Positions 1-6,350 of a stretch of 6,350 nucleotides of DNA are shown here, in pieces. The first letter of the stretch is position 1. Every line of letters begins with the position of its first letter. This stretch comes from Planctomycetota bacterium (lineage in GTDB: Bacteria; Planctomycetota; Phycisphaerae; Phycisphaerales; SM1A02). The notes beneath the pieces are model-generated. The model was not told the DNA's origin, ran no database searches, and saw nothing but the letters and a program-made list of their open reading frames with translations. The stretch is from contig RFQW01000103.1 in NCBI GenBank assembly GCA_009924765.1, forward strand, positions 1 through 6,350, in the 5' to 3' direction. The position numbers and the translations under genes are program-made.

Positions 1-2
1 TG

Positions 3-1181
3 CATCTGCCGCATGCGACCGCGGCCGACTTCCTGCCGCGCATGCTCTTTGGCCGTTATGTGCGTGAATCGCTTGCCCATGCGGCCAGCGAGGCCGCGGC
101 GTGCGGCAACCAGTTCACGATGCACCGCGCGCAGGCCACGGCGATCGAACGCACCGCAACGGGCTTGATCGTGCGCATGTCCGATGGCAGCAGCATGAAC
201 ACCGACAGCGTGGTGATCGCCACCGGCACGCCGCTTCCCCGCGATCCGCTGCAGCATGCGTGGACGGGCCCGCGTGACCGATGGATCGGCGACCCATGGC
301 GGCCCGCCTCGGTGGCCCACATTCGACCCGACGAACCCGTGGCGATCATCGGATCCAGTCTCACCGCCGTGGATGTGGCGCTCAGCCTGACCCACGACGG
401 CGCGCAGCGCACCGCGCCGATCTCGATGCTTTCACGCAACGGCTGGCTGCCGCGCGCACACGTCGTGCCACGCCCCGCGCCCGTGGATCTGACGGCATCG
501 GTGCAGTCGCTGCTTGCCGCACAGCCACACCTGCGCATGTCGCGCCTCGCGCGATGGCTTCGCGACCGACTGCGCGAACCCGCGCCCGACGGCACCCCGC
601 GCGATTGGCGCAGCGTGATCGACGGCTTGCGCACGCACACCGCCACGCTGTGGCGCCGACTCGACACCGCCGAACGCGCGCGATTCCTTCGACATGCACG
701 CGCCATGTGGGACGTGCATCGCCATCGCACCGCCCCCGCCGTGCACGCCCACATCGAGCGCCTTGAACGCGAAGGCATGCTGCGCCGACTGCCCTGCCGG
801 CTGCTCGATGCATCGGCCACCGACACCGGCATCACGCTGCACGCACGCACACGCGACGGCATCGAGCACACCATCCGCGCCAACTGGGTGGTGAACTGCT
901 CGGGCCCCGCGCCGAACGGCGCCGCACGCACGGACCCCGTGGTCGCCTCGCTGCTGCGCACCGGCATGGCGCGGGAAGATGCGCTTGGCCTCGGTATCCA
1001 ATCCGACGCGCATGGCCGCGTGCTGGGCACCGACGGACAACCCACACCCGGCCTGCTGGTGGTTGGCACCCTGCGCCGCCCCGCCCTGTGGGAGAGCACC
1101 GCGGTGCCCGAACTGCGCACACAGGCTGCTGCGGCCGCCAAGGCCATCACCGACACCGCCTTGGCACACGCCGCCCGCTGA
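3..1181 (+). CDS. FAD/NAD(P)-binding oxidoreductase, YdhS-like (5' partial)
   Basis: Predicted flavoprotein of the FAD-NAD(P)-binding family (COG4529, E. coli YdhS type); the substrate is not known for most members. The reading frame is open to the left edge, and the first visible residues (FLPR..FGRYV, about 30-65) match the family's conserved 'F.PR..yG.Yl' segment, which lies inside the protein. The ATG at 42 is therefore not the start, and the N-terminal GxGxxG FAD site is off the window. Counting from the ATG at 42, I see VVIATG (57-62), a second dinucleotide-binding motif GSSLTAVD (104-111), ISMLSRNGWLPRAH (127-140), RDWR (187-190), W..HRHR around 223-229, VVNCSGP (283-289), and a C-terminal GLGI then LWESTAVPELRTQA (349-362), all in the usual family order. 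In the second Rossmann motif, Ser106 stands where a Gly is common. It lies 104 bp upstream of the kinase gene on the same strand, with no sign of shared function. Family is confident; reaction is unknown. Confidence 0.88.
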   Translation, partial: HLPHATAADFLPRMLFGRYVRESLAHAASEAAACGNQFTMHRAQATAIERTATGLIVRMSDGSSMNTDSVVIATGTPLPRDPLQHAWTGPRDRWIGDPWRPASVAHIRPDEPVAIIGSSLTAVDVALSLTHDGAQRTAPISMLSRNGWLPRAHVVPRPAPVDLTASVQSLLAAQPHLRMSRLARWLRDRLREPAPDGTPRDWRSVIDGLRTHTATLWRRLDTAERARFLRHARAMWDVHRHRTAPAVHAHIERLEREGMLRRLPCRLLDASATDTGITLHARTRDGIEHTIRANWVVNCSGPAPNGAARTDPVVASLLRTGMAREDALGLGIQSDAHGRVLGTDGQPTPGLLVVGTLRRPALWESTAVPELRTQAAAAAKAITDTALAHAAR

Positions 1182-1285
1182 CATCGCGCAGACCGCACAG
1201 GCGGAACCAACGAAGGCTTCAGTCGGGCATCGATCGCGCCGATGTGCATGACGGTGGCGCATTCGCCCCACCGGAAAGCCTTGCC
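1182..1285 (+). other. Intergenic leader upstream of the kinase gene
   Basis: This 104-bp gap separates the oxidoreductase stop from the kinase start. I see no convincing -35/-10 pair and no stem followed by a T-run. There is a weak inverted repeat, CATCG (1228-1232) and CGATG (1240-1244), and a 4-bp GC stem at 1193-1204. Both are short enough to be chance at this base composition. The gap is long enough for the kinase to have its own promoter, but read-through from the upstream gene cannot be excluded. Confidence 0.4.
1273..1278 (+). promoter_or_regulatory. Ribosome binding site of the kinase gene
   Basis: GGAAAG ends 7 bases before the ATG at 1286. It is purine-rich in an otherwise C-rich leader and resembles a Shine-Dalgarno sequence. 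It supports 1286 as the start, rather than the in-frame ATG at 1088 (inside the upstream gene) or the ATG at 1298. Confidence 0.5.
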
Positions 1286-4200
1286 ATGACCACATTCATG
1301 ACGTCACGTGAATCAATGCCTGGACCACGGGATCCCGACGCCTCCGAGCGCACGCTTGGCACGCCGCCCGTATCGCTCGGCGGCGACGTTCGCGTGGCCG
1401 AAGGCGCCATGATCGGCCACTATCAGGTCAAGCGCCTGATCGGGGCGGGCGGCATGGGCCGCGTCTACGAGGCGCAGCAGGAAAATCCACGACGCACCGT
1501 GGCCATCAAGCTCATGGGCAAGGGCGTGGCCAGCGCCAGCGCGCTTCGGCGCTTCGAATTCGAGGCGCAGGTGCTGGCGCACCTGAAGCATCCGGGCATC
1601 GCGCAGATCTACGAGGCCGGCAGCTTCGACGACGGCACGGGCGGTCTGCCGTGGTTCGCGATGGAATACATCAGCAACGCGAAGCCCATCACCGAATACG
1701 CGCGCGACGCCAAGCTGGGCACACGCGAACGCATGCGGCTGTTCAAGCAGGCGTGCGAGGCCGTGGCGCACGGACACCAGCGCGGCGTGATCCACCGCGA
1801 CCTGAAGCCCACCAACATCCTGGTGGATGGCGCGGGTCAGGTGAAGGTGATCGACTTCGGCGTGGCACGCACCACCGACAGCGACATGGTGGTGAACACC
1901 CTGCAGACCGATGTGGGCCAGCTGGTGGGCACGGTGCAGTACATGAGCCCCGAGCAGTTCGACGCCGATCCGCATGACCTCGATATCCGCAGCGACGTGT
2001 ACGCACTGGGCGTGGTGATGTACGAGCTGCTGAGCGGACGCCTGCCCTACGACCTGCGCAAGAAGGCCATCCACGAGGCGGCACGCGTGGTGCGCGAAGA
2101 GGACCCCGCGCGCCTGTCCACCATCACCCCCGCGCTGCGCGGCGACCTGGAAGTGATCGTGGCCAAGGCCATGGCCAAGGAGCGCGGCCAGCGCTACACC
2201 AGCGCCAGCGCGCTGTCCGACGACATCGGTCGCTATCTCGATCAGGAACCGATCACCGCACGCGCTCCCGGCGTGCTGGAGACCATGCGTCGTTTCGGCA
2301 AGCGACATCGCGTGGTGAGCGCGGCCATTCTCGCCGCCTTCGCGGTGCTGTCGATCAGCGTGGTGGTGGTCAGCGTGCTGTACCTGGATCTGCAGCGCAA
2401 GAGCCAGGAGATCGCGCAGAAGAACGACAGCCTGGCCGAAGCGCGGACCCGCGCCGAGAATGCGCGGCGCGAGGCGGAAGCCGCGCGCACCCACAGCGAC
2501 GAGGCGCTGCGCAGCCTGCAGTCGGAGACCTACGTGAGCGCGATCCGCCGCGCCACCAGCGCCATGTCCAGCGGCCGCACGGACATCGTGTCGCAGGAAA
2601 TGGATTCGATCGAGGCCCTGAAGTTGCCGGACGTGACGCGGCGCTTCGAATGGCGGCTGCTGCAGGCCGCCACGCACCCCGAACTGGCGGTGATCGACAC
2701 GCACGGCGGCTCCACGCAGGCGGTGGCATGCAGTCCCGACGCGCGCACCATCGCCACCGCCGGCGACGACGGCATCGTGCGACTCTGGAACGCCGACACG
2801 GGATCCCCGCTGGCCGAACTCAAGGGCCACGCAAGCCGCGTGAACGCGCTCACCTTCAGCCCCGATGGAAGTCTGCTGGCCTCGGCCGGCGATGATGCCA
2901 CCGTGCGGCTGTGGGATCCGCGCACCAGCACCGGCGTCCTGCTCGGCGAACTGAAGGGTCATGGCGCGCCCGTTCGCGCGGTGGCGTTCGCGCCCGATGG
3001 ACGCACGCTTGCCACCGGCTCCGCGGATCGTTCGGTCAAGATCTGGGATGCGGCCTCACACGCCTGCACGCGCTCGCTGCAGGGCCATGGCAAGGCCGTG
3101 CGCGCGCTCGCGTTCGCGCCGGATGGCGCCACGCTCGCCAGTGCATCGAGCGACGGAACCGTGCGGGTCTGGAATCTGGCCACCGCCACCACGCTTCGCA
3201 CGCTCGAGGCGCATCCAGGCGAGATCACCTGTCTCGCGCTTTCGGCGGATGGACGCACGCTCGCCGACGGTTTCGCCGACGGCACCCTGCAGTGGTGGAA
3301 CCTTGCCGATGGCACGCGCCTCGGCGACACCACGCTCGACGCCGCACTGGCAGGGCTGGCCTTCGCACCGGCGCGCGGCACACCCCTGCTGCTGGCCGCC
3401 ACCACCAAGGGCGTGTCGCGCATCGATCCCGTCAAGCACGCGCTGCTCGCCGCACCCACCGGCGAACGGCTGCCGGCATCGGCGATCGCCTTCCTGCCCG
3501 ATGGCACGCGCTACGCCACCGGCGGCACCGACGGCACGCTTCGCGTGTGGGATGCCACGGCCAGCGACGCGAATGAACGCATCACCGCGCTGACAGGCCC
3601 GACGCAGGCCGTCTCCTTCGCGCCGGGCACCACGCATGTCCTCGCCACCAACGGCGAGCAAGGCGCGGTGCAGCTCTGGAACACCGATGGCCCGCGCGCA
3701 CTCGCCACACTCGCGCACGCCGGCGAGCGCGTGCAGTGCGTCGACTTCACGCCGAATGGTCGTCTGCTGGTCACCGGCGCCGCCGACGGCGCGCTGCTGC
3801 TGTGGAATGCGGAGACCGGCACGCTTCAAGCCACGCTGCAGGCAAGCGGGCCCTCCATCGAGGCGGTGGCCATCTCGCCCGACGGGCGCACCATCGCATC
3901 GGCCGGGCCTGACCGCATCGTGCGTCTGTGGGATCTCGACACCGGCAAGGTGTTCGCGCAGCTCACGGGCCATGCCGGGAACGTGCGCAGCCTGGCCTTC
4001 ACTCCCAACGGCGCACTGCTCGCCTCAGGCAGCGAGGATGGCGCGATCCGCCTGTGGGACACCACCACCCGCGCGATGGCGGCCAGCCTGCCGGGACACG
4101 AGGGCGCTGTCCGTTCGCTCGCGTTCTCGCCGGATGGCACCACGCTGGCATCGGCCTCGCAGGATCGAAGCGTGCGCCTGTGGAATGTGGCGCGTCGCGC

Positions 4201-4495
4201 GCTGGCCACCACCATGCAGGGCCACGAGAGCGACGCGACCGCGGTGGCCTTCGACCCGGCGGGCAGGACGGTGGCCAGCGGATCGAAGGATGGCACCGTG
4301 CGCCTGTGGGACACCGCCAGCGGCAAGGAACTGGCCGTGCTGTCACCGCAGACGGGCGGCATCACCGGACTCGCATTCATGGATGATGGAAGCACGCTGG
4401 CGTGCGGCGGCGAAGCGAACGCCATCGCGCTGATCCGTGCGGAACCGAAGTCCGTCGTGATGCCGCGGCGCGCCGCGCTGCCGCGCGCGCACTGA
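1286..4495 (+). CDS. Transmembrane serine/threonine protein kinase with C-terminal WD40 double propeller
   Basis: A 1069-residue PknB-type receptor-like kinase. The cytoplasmic catalytic domain (about 46-318) has the glycine loop GAGGMGRV (53-60), VAIK with Lys75, a likely helix-C Glu93, HRDLKPTN (170-177, catalytic Asp172, RD-type), DFG (190-192), and GTVQYMSPEQ (215-224) after a Thr/Ser-containing activation loop. All catalytic residues are present, so it should be active. A charged linker ends in KRHR just before one membrane helix (about 343-365), which places the kinase inside. A predicted coiled coil (about 370-412, Glu/Arg/Ala-rich) follows. A linker with 'Y..AI..A' and RRFEWRLL (452-459) corresponds to the planctomycete 'RGWEWRYL' segment. 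Fourteen WD40 blades (about 472-1052) fill the rest and probably sense or scaffold outside the cytoplasmic membrane; this role is inferred. The start at 1286 has a plausible ribosome site and leaves a 40-residue unstructured N-terminus. No ECF sigma gene, a common neighbour of such kinases, is visible here. Substrate and ligand are unknown. Confidence 0.95.
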   Translation: MTTFMTSRESMPGPRDPDASERTLGTPPVSLGGDVRVAEGAMIGHYQVKRLIGAGGMGRVYEAQQENPRRTVAIKLMGKGVASASALRRFEFEAQVLAHLKHPGIAQIYEAGSFDDGTGGLPWFAMEYISNAKPITEYARDAKLGTRERMRLFKQACEAVAHGHQRGVIHRDLKPTNILVDGAGQVKVIDFGVARTTDSDMVVNTLQTDVGQLVGTVQYMSPEQFDADPHDLDIRSDVYALGVVMYELLSGRLPYDLRKKAIHEAARVVREEDPARLSTITPALRGDLEVIVAKAMAKERGQRYTSASALSDDIGRYLDQEPITARAPGVLETMRRFGKRHRVVSAAILAAFAVLSISVVVVSVLYLDLQRKSQEIAQKNDSLAEARTRAENARREAEAARTHSDEALRSLQSETYVSAIRRATSAMSSGRTDIVSQEMDSIEALKLPDVTRRFEWRLLQAATHPELAVIDTHGGSTQAVACSPDARTIATAGDDGIVRLWNADTGSPLAELKGHASRVNALTFSPDGSLLASAGDDATVRLWDPRTSTGVLLGELKGHGAPVRAVAFAPDGRTLATGSADRSVKIWDAASHACTRSLQGHGKAVRALAFAPDGATLASASSDGTVRVWNLATATTLRTLEAHPGEITCLALSADGRTLADGFADGTLQWWNLADGTRLGDTTLDAALAGLAFAPARGTPLLLAATTKGVSRIDPVKHALLAAPTGERLPASAIAFLPDGTRYATGGTDGTLRVWDATASDANERITALTGPTQAVSFAPGTTHVLATNGEQGAVQLWNTDGPRALATLAHAGERVQCVDFTPNGRLLVTGAADGALLLWNAETGTLQATLQASGPSIEAVAISPDGRTIASAGPDRIVRLWDLDTGKVFAQLTGHAGNVRSLAFTPNGALLASGSEDGAIRLWDTTTRAMAASLPGHEGAVRSLAFSPDGTTLASASQDRSVRLWNVARRALATTMQGHESDATAVAFDPAGRTVASGSKDGTVRLWDTASGKELAVLSPQTGGITGLAFMDDGSTLACGGEANAIALIRAEPKSVVMPRRAALPRAH
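2699..4441 (+). repeat. Array of 14 WD40 repeats (protein-level tandem repeat)
   Basis: Within the kinase, blade-closing Trp residues of the W-D/N signature fall at 501, 543, 587, 629, 671, 755, 798, 840, 882, 924, 966 and 1008. The step is 42-44 residues, except for one 84-residue step (671 to 755). That step contains one degenerate blade (about 688-714) where the sequence reads VSRID instead of a Trp signature. A final degenerate blade (about 1026-1051) ends ALIRAE. Twelve clear plus two degenerate blades make 14, which suits two seven-bladed propellers (about 472-760 and 770-1052). Individual blades share short DNA words such as CGCCTGTGGGACACC but have diverged, so this is not a recent expansion. 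The blade count is read directly; the two-propeller fold is inferred. Confidence 0.85.
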
Positions 4496-4507
4496 CACGG
4501 ACGCGCC

Positions 4508-5511
4508 TCAGCGGCGATGCCGCAGCACGAACCACGCGCACGCCGCGGCCACGCCCACCAGCGCCAGCAGCACGAAACCTGCCAGCAGGATGGATTCGCG
4601 CACCACCTCGCGCACGGCCACGGGCTCGGGCACGTGCGTCGCCAGGCCATCGATGCGCTCACCGAGCTCAAGCAGCGCTGCTGCGAAGCCATGTTGTCGG
4701 CGAGCGCCCCCAGGGCCTTCGCGTGCGAGTCCAGGCCCGGCCCGATCCGTGACAGGGACTGGTCCACGCTGAGCACGCGGTCGCTCTCCATCATGATGGC
4801 GATCGCGGTCTGCGCCTCCCATCCCACCAGGGTGGAGGTTCGACTCACCAGCCACAGCACCTGCTGCCCAAGCAGGCGCGTCTGCTGCAGCTGACGCGCG
4901 GTGTCGTTCAGGCTGCTGAACATGTCGTCACCGCCTGCCTTGAACACCTCCACGCGCGTACCGGTCTGGTCCGCAAGATCGTCCAGTCGGAACAGGCCGG
5001 CCATCAGCAGATTCGGATGCGTGTCGAAGAAAGCCTGCACCGCCATGTCGATGCGCGCCAGACGATCGGGCGACAGATACGCCACCGCAAGTTCCCGCAC
5101 ATGCTCCGCCACGGCGCCGTGGGTGTGCGCGCAGTCGAAGTCCTTGAACTCGTCGATGCACGCCGAGCGGTTCTCGCACGATCGCAGCGCCACGCGCGAC
5201 CACACATACAGGTCCACCAGATCGCCTTCAGGATCGGGCCCCAGCACCAGCGCCCGCGCGTTCGCGGTGGCCTCGTTGCGGATCACGGCGATGGCGGCCA
5301 GTTGCCGCCCCGGAATCTTGGCCGCAAACGCCCGCACATACGCCTCCTGGAACTTGGAGGCCACGTAGTCCGCCGTGTCGAGCAGGCGACCGCTCAGCTC
5401 CACGGCATCGCGCTTGGGCGTCCTCTGCAGATCCTGCATGCCACCGCCCGCACACGCGGCGATGCAGAGAAGCGCGAGCACGCAGGCACATTGGAGGACG
5501 CGGCGAGTCAT
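4508..5511 (-). CDS. Unrecognised lipoprotein-like envelope protein, frameshifted near 4684
   Basis: I do not recognise the family. From the ATG at 5511 the protein opens with a lipoprotein signal peptide: basic MTRR, a hydrophobic stretch, and lipobox IAAC with Cys20 as the lipidation site. An in-frame TTG at 5535 would add eight residues and is less likely. Residues 21-276 look mainly helical and include a Cys/His cluster at 112-131. After about residue 276 (base 4684) the frame turns into Trp/Cys/Arg-rich nonsense running antisense through the kinase to 3826. The adjacent frame there continues sensibly for 58 residues: AAALLELGERID, then a membrane helix (bases 4594-4523) and a basic RHRR end, with a stop at 4510-4508. 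Joining the frames needs a -1 shift (one missing base) and gives about 334 residues. The gene follows the protease gene by 42 bp, suggesting an operon. No good ribosome site is seen before 5511. It could be a pseudogene, a sequence error or, less likely, a recoded gene. Confidence 0.72.
4671..4690 (-). other. Frameshift point beside a 12-bp perfect palindrome
   Basis: Bases 4671-4682 read AGCAGCGCTGCT, identical to their reverse complement. On the minus strand the first good frame runs through Met-Ala-Ser (TCG at 4686-4684). The second good frame begins with GCA at 4684-4682, so the switch falls at or next to the palindrome. No X-XXY-YYZ slippery heptamer is present. This favours a deleted base, by mutation or by sequencing/assembly error at a hairpin, over programmed frameshifting. 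The exact base cannot be fixed because both frames are open from 4855 to 4508. Confidence 0.6.
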
Positions 5512-5553
5512 CGGATGCGAAAGGTACGCGACCAAGGCCCGCGCGTGGCACGC
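5512..5553 (-). other. Short spacer between protease and lipoprotein-like genes
   Basis: The 42-bp gap on the minus strand has no T-run terminator and no obvious promoter. The short imperfect inverted element GCGTGCCACGC lies next to the protease stop, but its one-base loop makes it an unlikely terminator. The short gap and shared strand favour co-transcription. Confidence 0.4.
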
Positions 5554-6350
5554 TCACGCGTTCAGCATCAGGTTCAGCGCCAGCAGCACGCCGTTGTGGA
5601 ATCCATGCGCCACCATGCCCGGCGCCACGCTGCCCGACCATTCCCGCGTGATGCAGAAGCCGATCGACACGCCCGCCAGCGCCGGCACCGCCAGCACGCC
5701 CTGCGGATGGATGGCCGCGAAGATGGTTGCGCTGAACAGCATCGCCGCCGTGATGGACAGCCACCGCGGCCAGCCCCAGGTCTGCTGACGCACGTGCCCG
5801 TACAGCAGTCCGCGAAACACCGTCTCCTCCACCACCGGCGCCGCCACGCTGGCCGCGAAGAACAGGGCCAACGCCATGCCCACGCTGGCACCCGGCAGCA
5901 ATTCCTGCACCGGATGGCTGACATCCTGGAAACTGCGACCGCCCAGCACGCCGGCGAGCCACTGTCCGATCAACACGCCAAGCGCCATGAAGGGCAGCGC
6001 ACTCATGTAGCTGGCCGCGCTCAGGCGCGCCAGACGCCACACGTTGCCGGGCATGCGCAGACCGGTGACGTCGCGCAGATCTCGCCACGACACCCCGCGC
6101 CACAGTGGCCAGGCCAGCGCGCCCAGGCTGGCAAAGGTGAGCGCCGCCGACTTCCACGCGCTGCCTGCGGTGGGTGCGTCGTCGCCGACTCGGCCCACCA
6201 ACACGCGCAACAGAAGGAACAGCAGCATCCAGCAGATGAAGGTTTCGCCAAGCACGCGCTGCAGACCCCGCTCGGCGAGCGCCTGCGGCATGGCCTGCAT
6301 CGCGCTGCGCACCTTGCCGGTGGCCGCCAGCACGCCAAGCGTGATCACCA
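5554..6350 (-). CDS. CPBP-family intramembrane metalloprotease (start at or beyond the right edge)
   Basis: Polytopic membrane protein of the CPBP family (CAAX protease and bacteriocin-processing type; the family includes Rce1). Counting from the GTG at 6348, the conserved motifs are EETVFRG (174-180; Glu174, Glu175, Arg179), FAAIH (210-214; His214), and HGFHN (248-252; His248, Asn252). These are the expected active-site residues, so it should be catalytically competent. About seven hydrophobic segments are visible, at roughly 37-53, 67-84, 108-135, 155-172, 197-214, 217-235 and 240-262. The pattern SHPVQELL before EE...R and HPQG after His214 resembles a planctomycete subgroup. The true start is uncertain. 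The frame is open to the edge, GTG 6348 has no visible ribosome site, and an ATG at 6300 has only a weak AAGGTG upstream. An off-window N-terminus is plausible, since some relatives are longer or fused to ABC permease domains. It is the first visible gene of a likely operon with the lipoprotein-like gene. Substrate is unknown. Confidence 0.88.
   Translation of the reverse strand, partial: VITLGVLAATGKVRSAMQAMPQALAERGLQRVLGETFICWMLLFLLLRVLVGRVGDDAPTAGSAWKSAALTFASLGALAWPLWRGVSWRDLRDVTGLRMPGNVWRLARLSAASYMSALPFMALGVLIGQWLAGVLGGRSFQDVSHPVQELLPGASVGMALALFFAASVAAPVVEETVFRGLLYGHVRQQTWGWPRWLSITAAMLFSATIFAAIHPQGVLAVPALAGVSIGFCITREWSGSVAPGMVAHGFHNGVLLALNLMLNA

Noticed and set aside
1193..1204. CCGC-ACAG-GCGG stem after the oxidoreductase stop, as a terminator
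   Set aside because: The stem is only 4 bp and is followed by A/C-rich sequence instead of T.
56..1249. 397-codon and 287-codon minus-strand frames over the oxidoreductase
   Set aside because: They are opposite a gene with clear family motifs. Their Arg/Ser/Cys-rich composition and lack of domains mark them as shadows.
1088..1285. Upstream ATG at 1088 as the kinase start
   Set aside because: It lies inside the oxidoreductase gene, would add 66 Arg/His-rich residues, and has no family resemblance. The ATG at 1286 has a purine-rich site at the right distance.
1313..2962. 549-codon open frame on the minus strand, antisense to the kinase
   Set aside because: It lies opposite a kinase gene whose motifs are all intact. 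The translation is His/Gly/Ala/Arg-rich without domains, as expected for an antisense frame in DNA with G/C at third positions.
4464..4477. 14-bp GC palindrome at the 3' end of the kinase gene, as a terminator
   Set aside because: It has no loop and no following T-run, and it sits inside the coding sequence. It is likely chance in Arg/Ala codons.
3826..4683. Long continuation of the lipoprotein-like frame antisense to the kinase
   Set aside because: The sequence after about 4684 is Trp/Cys/Arg-rich and lies opposite WD40 blades. The neighbouring frame gives the better protein, so this is an out-of-frame run.
4684..4690. Programmed -1 ribosomal frameshifting
   Set aside because: No slippery heptamer of the X-XXY-YYZ type was found in the overlap close to the junction. 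It is kept only as a remote alternative to a deleted base.

Overview
The window is about two-thirds G+C and almost entirely coding. It holds four genes in two convergent pairs: two on the plus strand (1-4495) and two on the minus strand (4508-6350). The likely source is a planctomycete, possibly of the Phycisphaerae. Two things suggest this. The serine/threonine kinase has the kinase, membrane helix, 'Y..I..A' / 'R..EW..L' linker and WD40 array typical of that phylum. The CPBP protease has 'SHP..ELL' before its EE...R motif and 'FAAIHPQG' after it, as in a planctomycete subgroup of CPBP proteins. This assignment rests on remembered family patterns, not on a search.

Plus strand, left to right: the 3' part of a YdhS-like FAD/NAD(P)-binding oxidoreductase (3-1181, its FAD-binding N-terminus lies off the window); a 104-bp gap with no convincing promoter; then a complete 1069-residue transmembrane protein kinase (1286-4495). 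The kinase ends in 14 WD40 blades, which fits two seven-bladed propellers on the far side of the membrane.

Minus strand, in transcription order: a CPBP-family intramembrane protease (5554 to the right edge, start uncertain) and, 42 bp downstream, an unrecognised lipoprotein-like gene (5511-4508). The second gene has a lipobox signal peptide, a cysteine/histidine cluster, and a C-terminal membrane helix that is in a different reading frame from the rest. Near 4684 the good protein sequence moves from one frame to the other, so this gene is frameshifted (mutation, sequence error or, less likely, recoding). The two minus-strand genes look like an operon encoding cell-envelope proteins. They meet the kinase gene tail to tail with 12 bp between stop codons.

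No RNA genes, mobile elements, CRISPR arrays or phage genes were seen. I find no clearly new multi-gene system. The points most worth a second look are the frameshifted lipoprotein with anchors at both ends, its Cys/His cluster, and the 2x7 propeller layout of the kinase.
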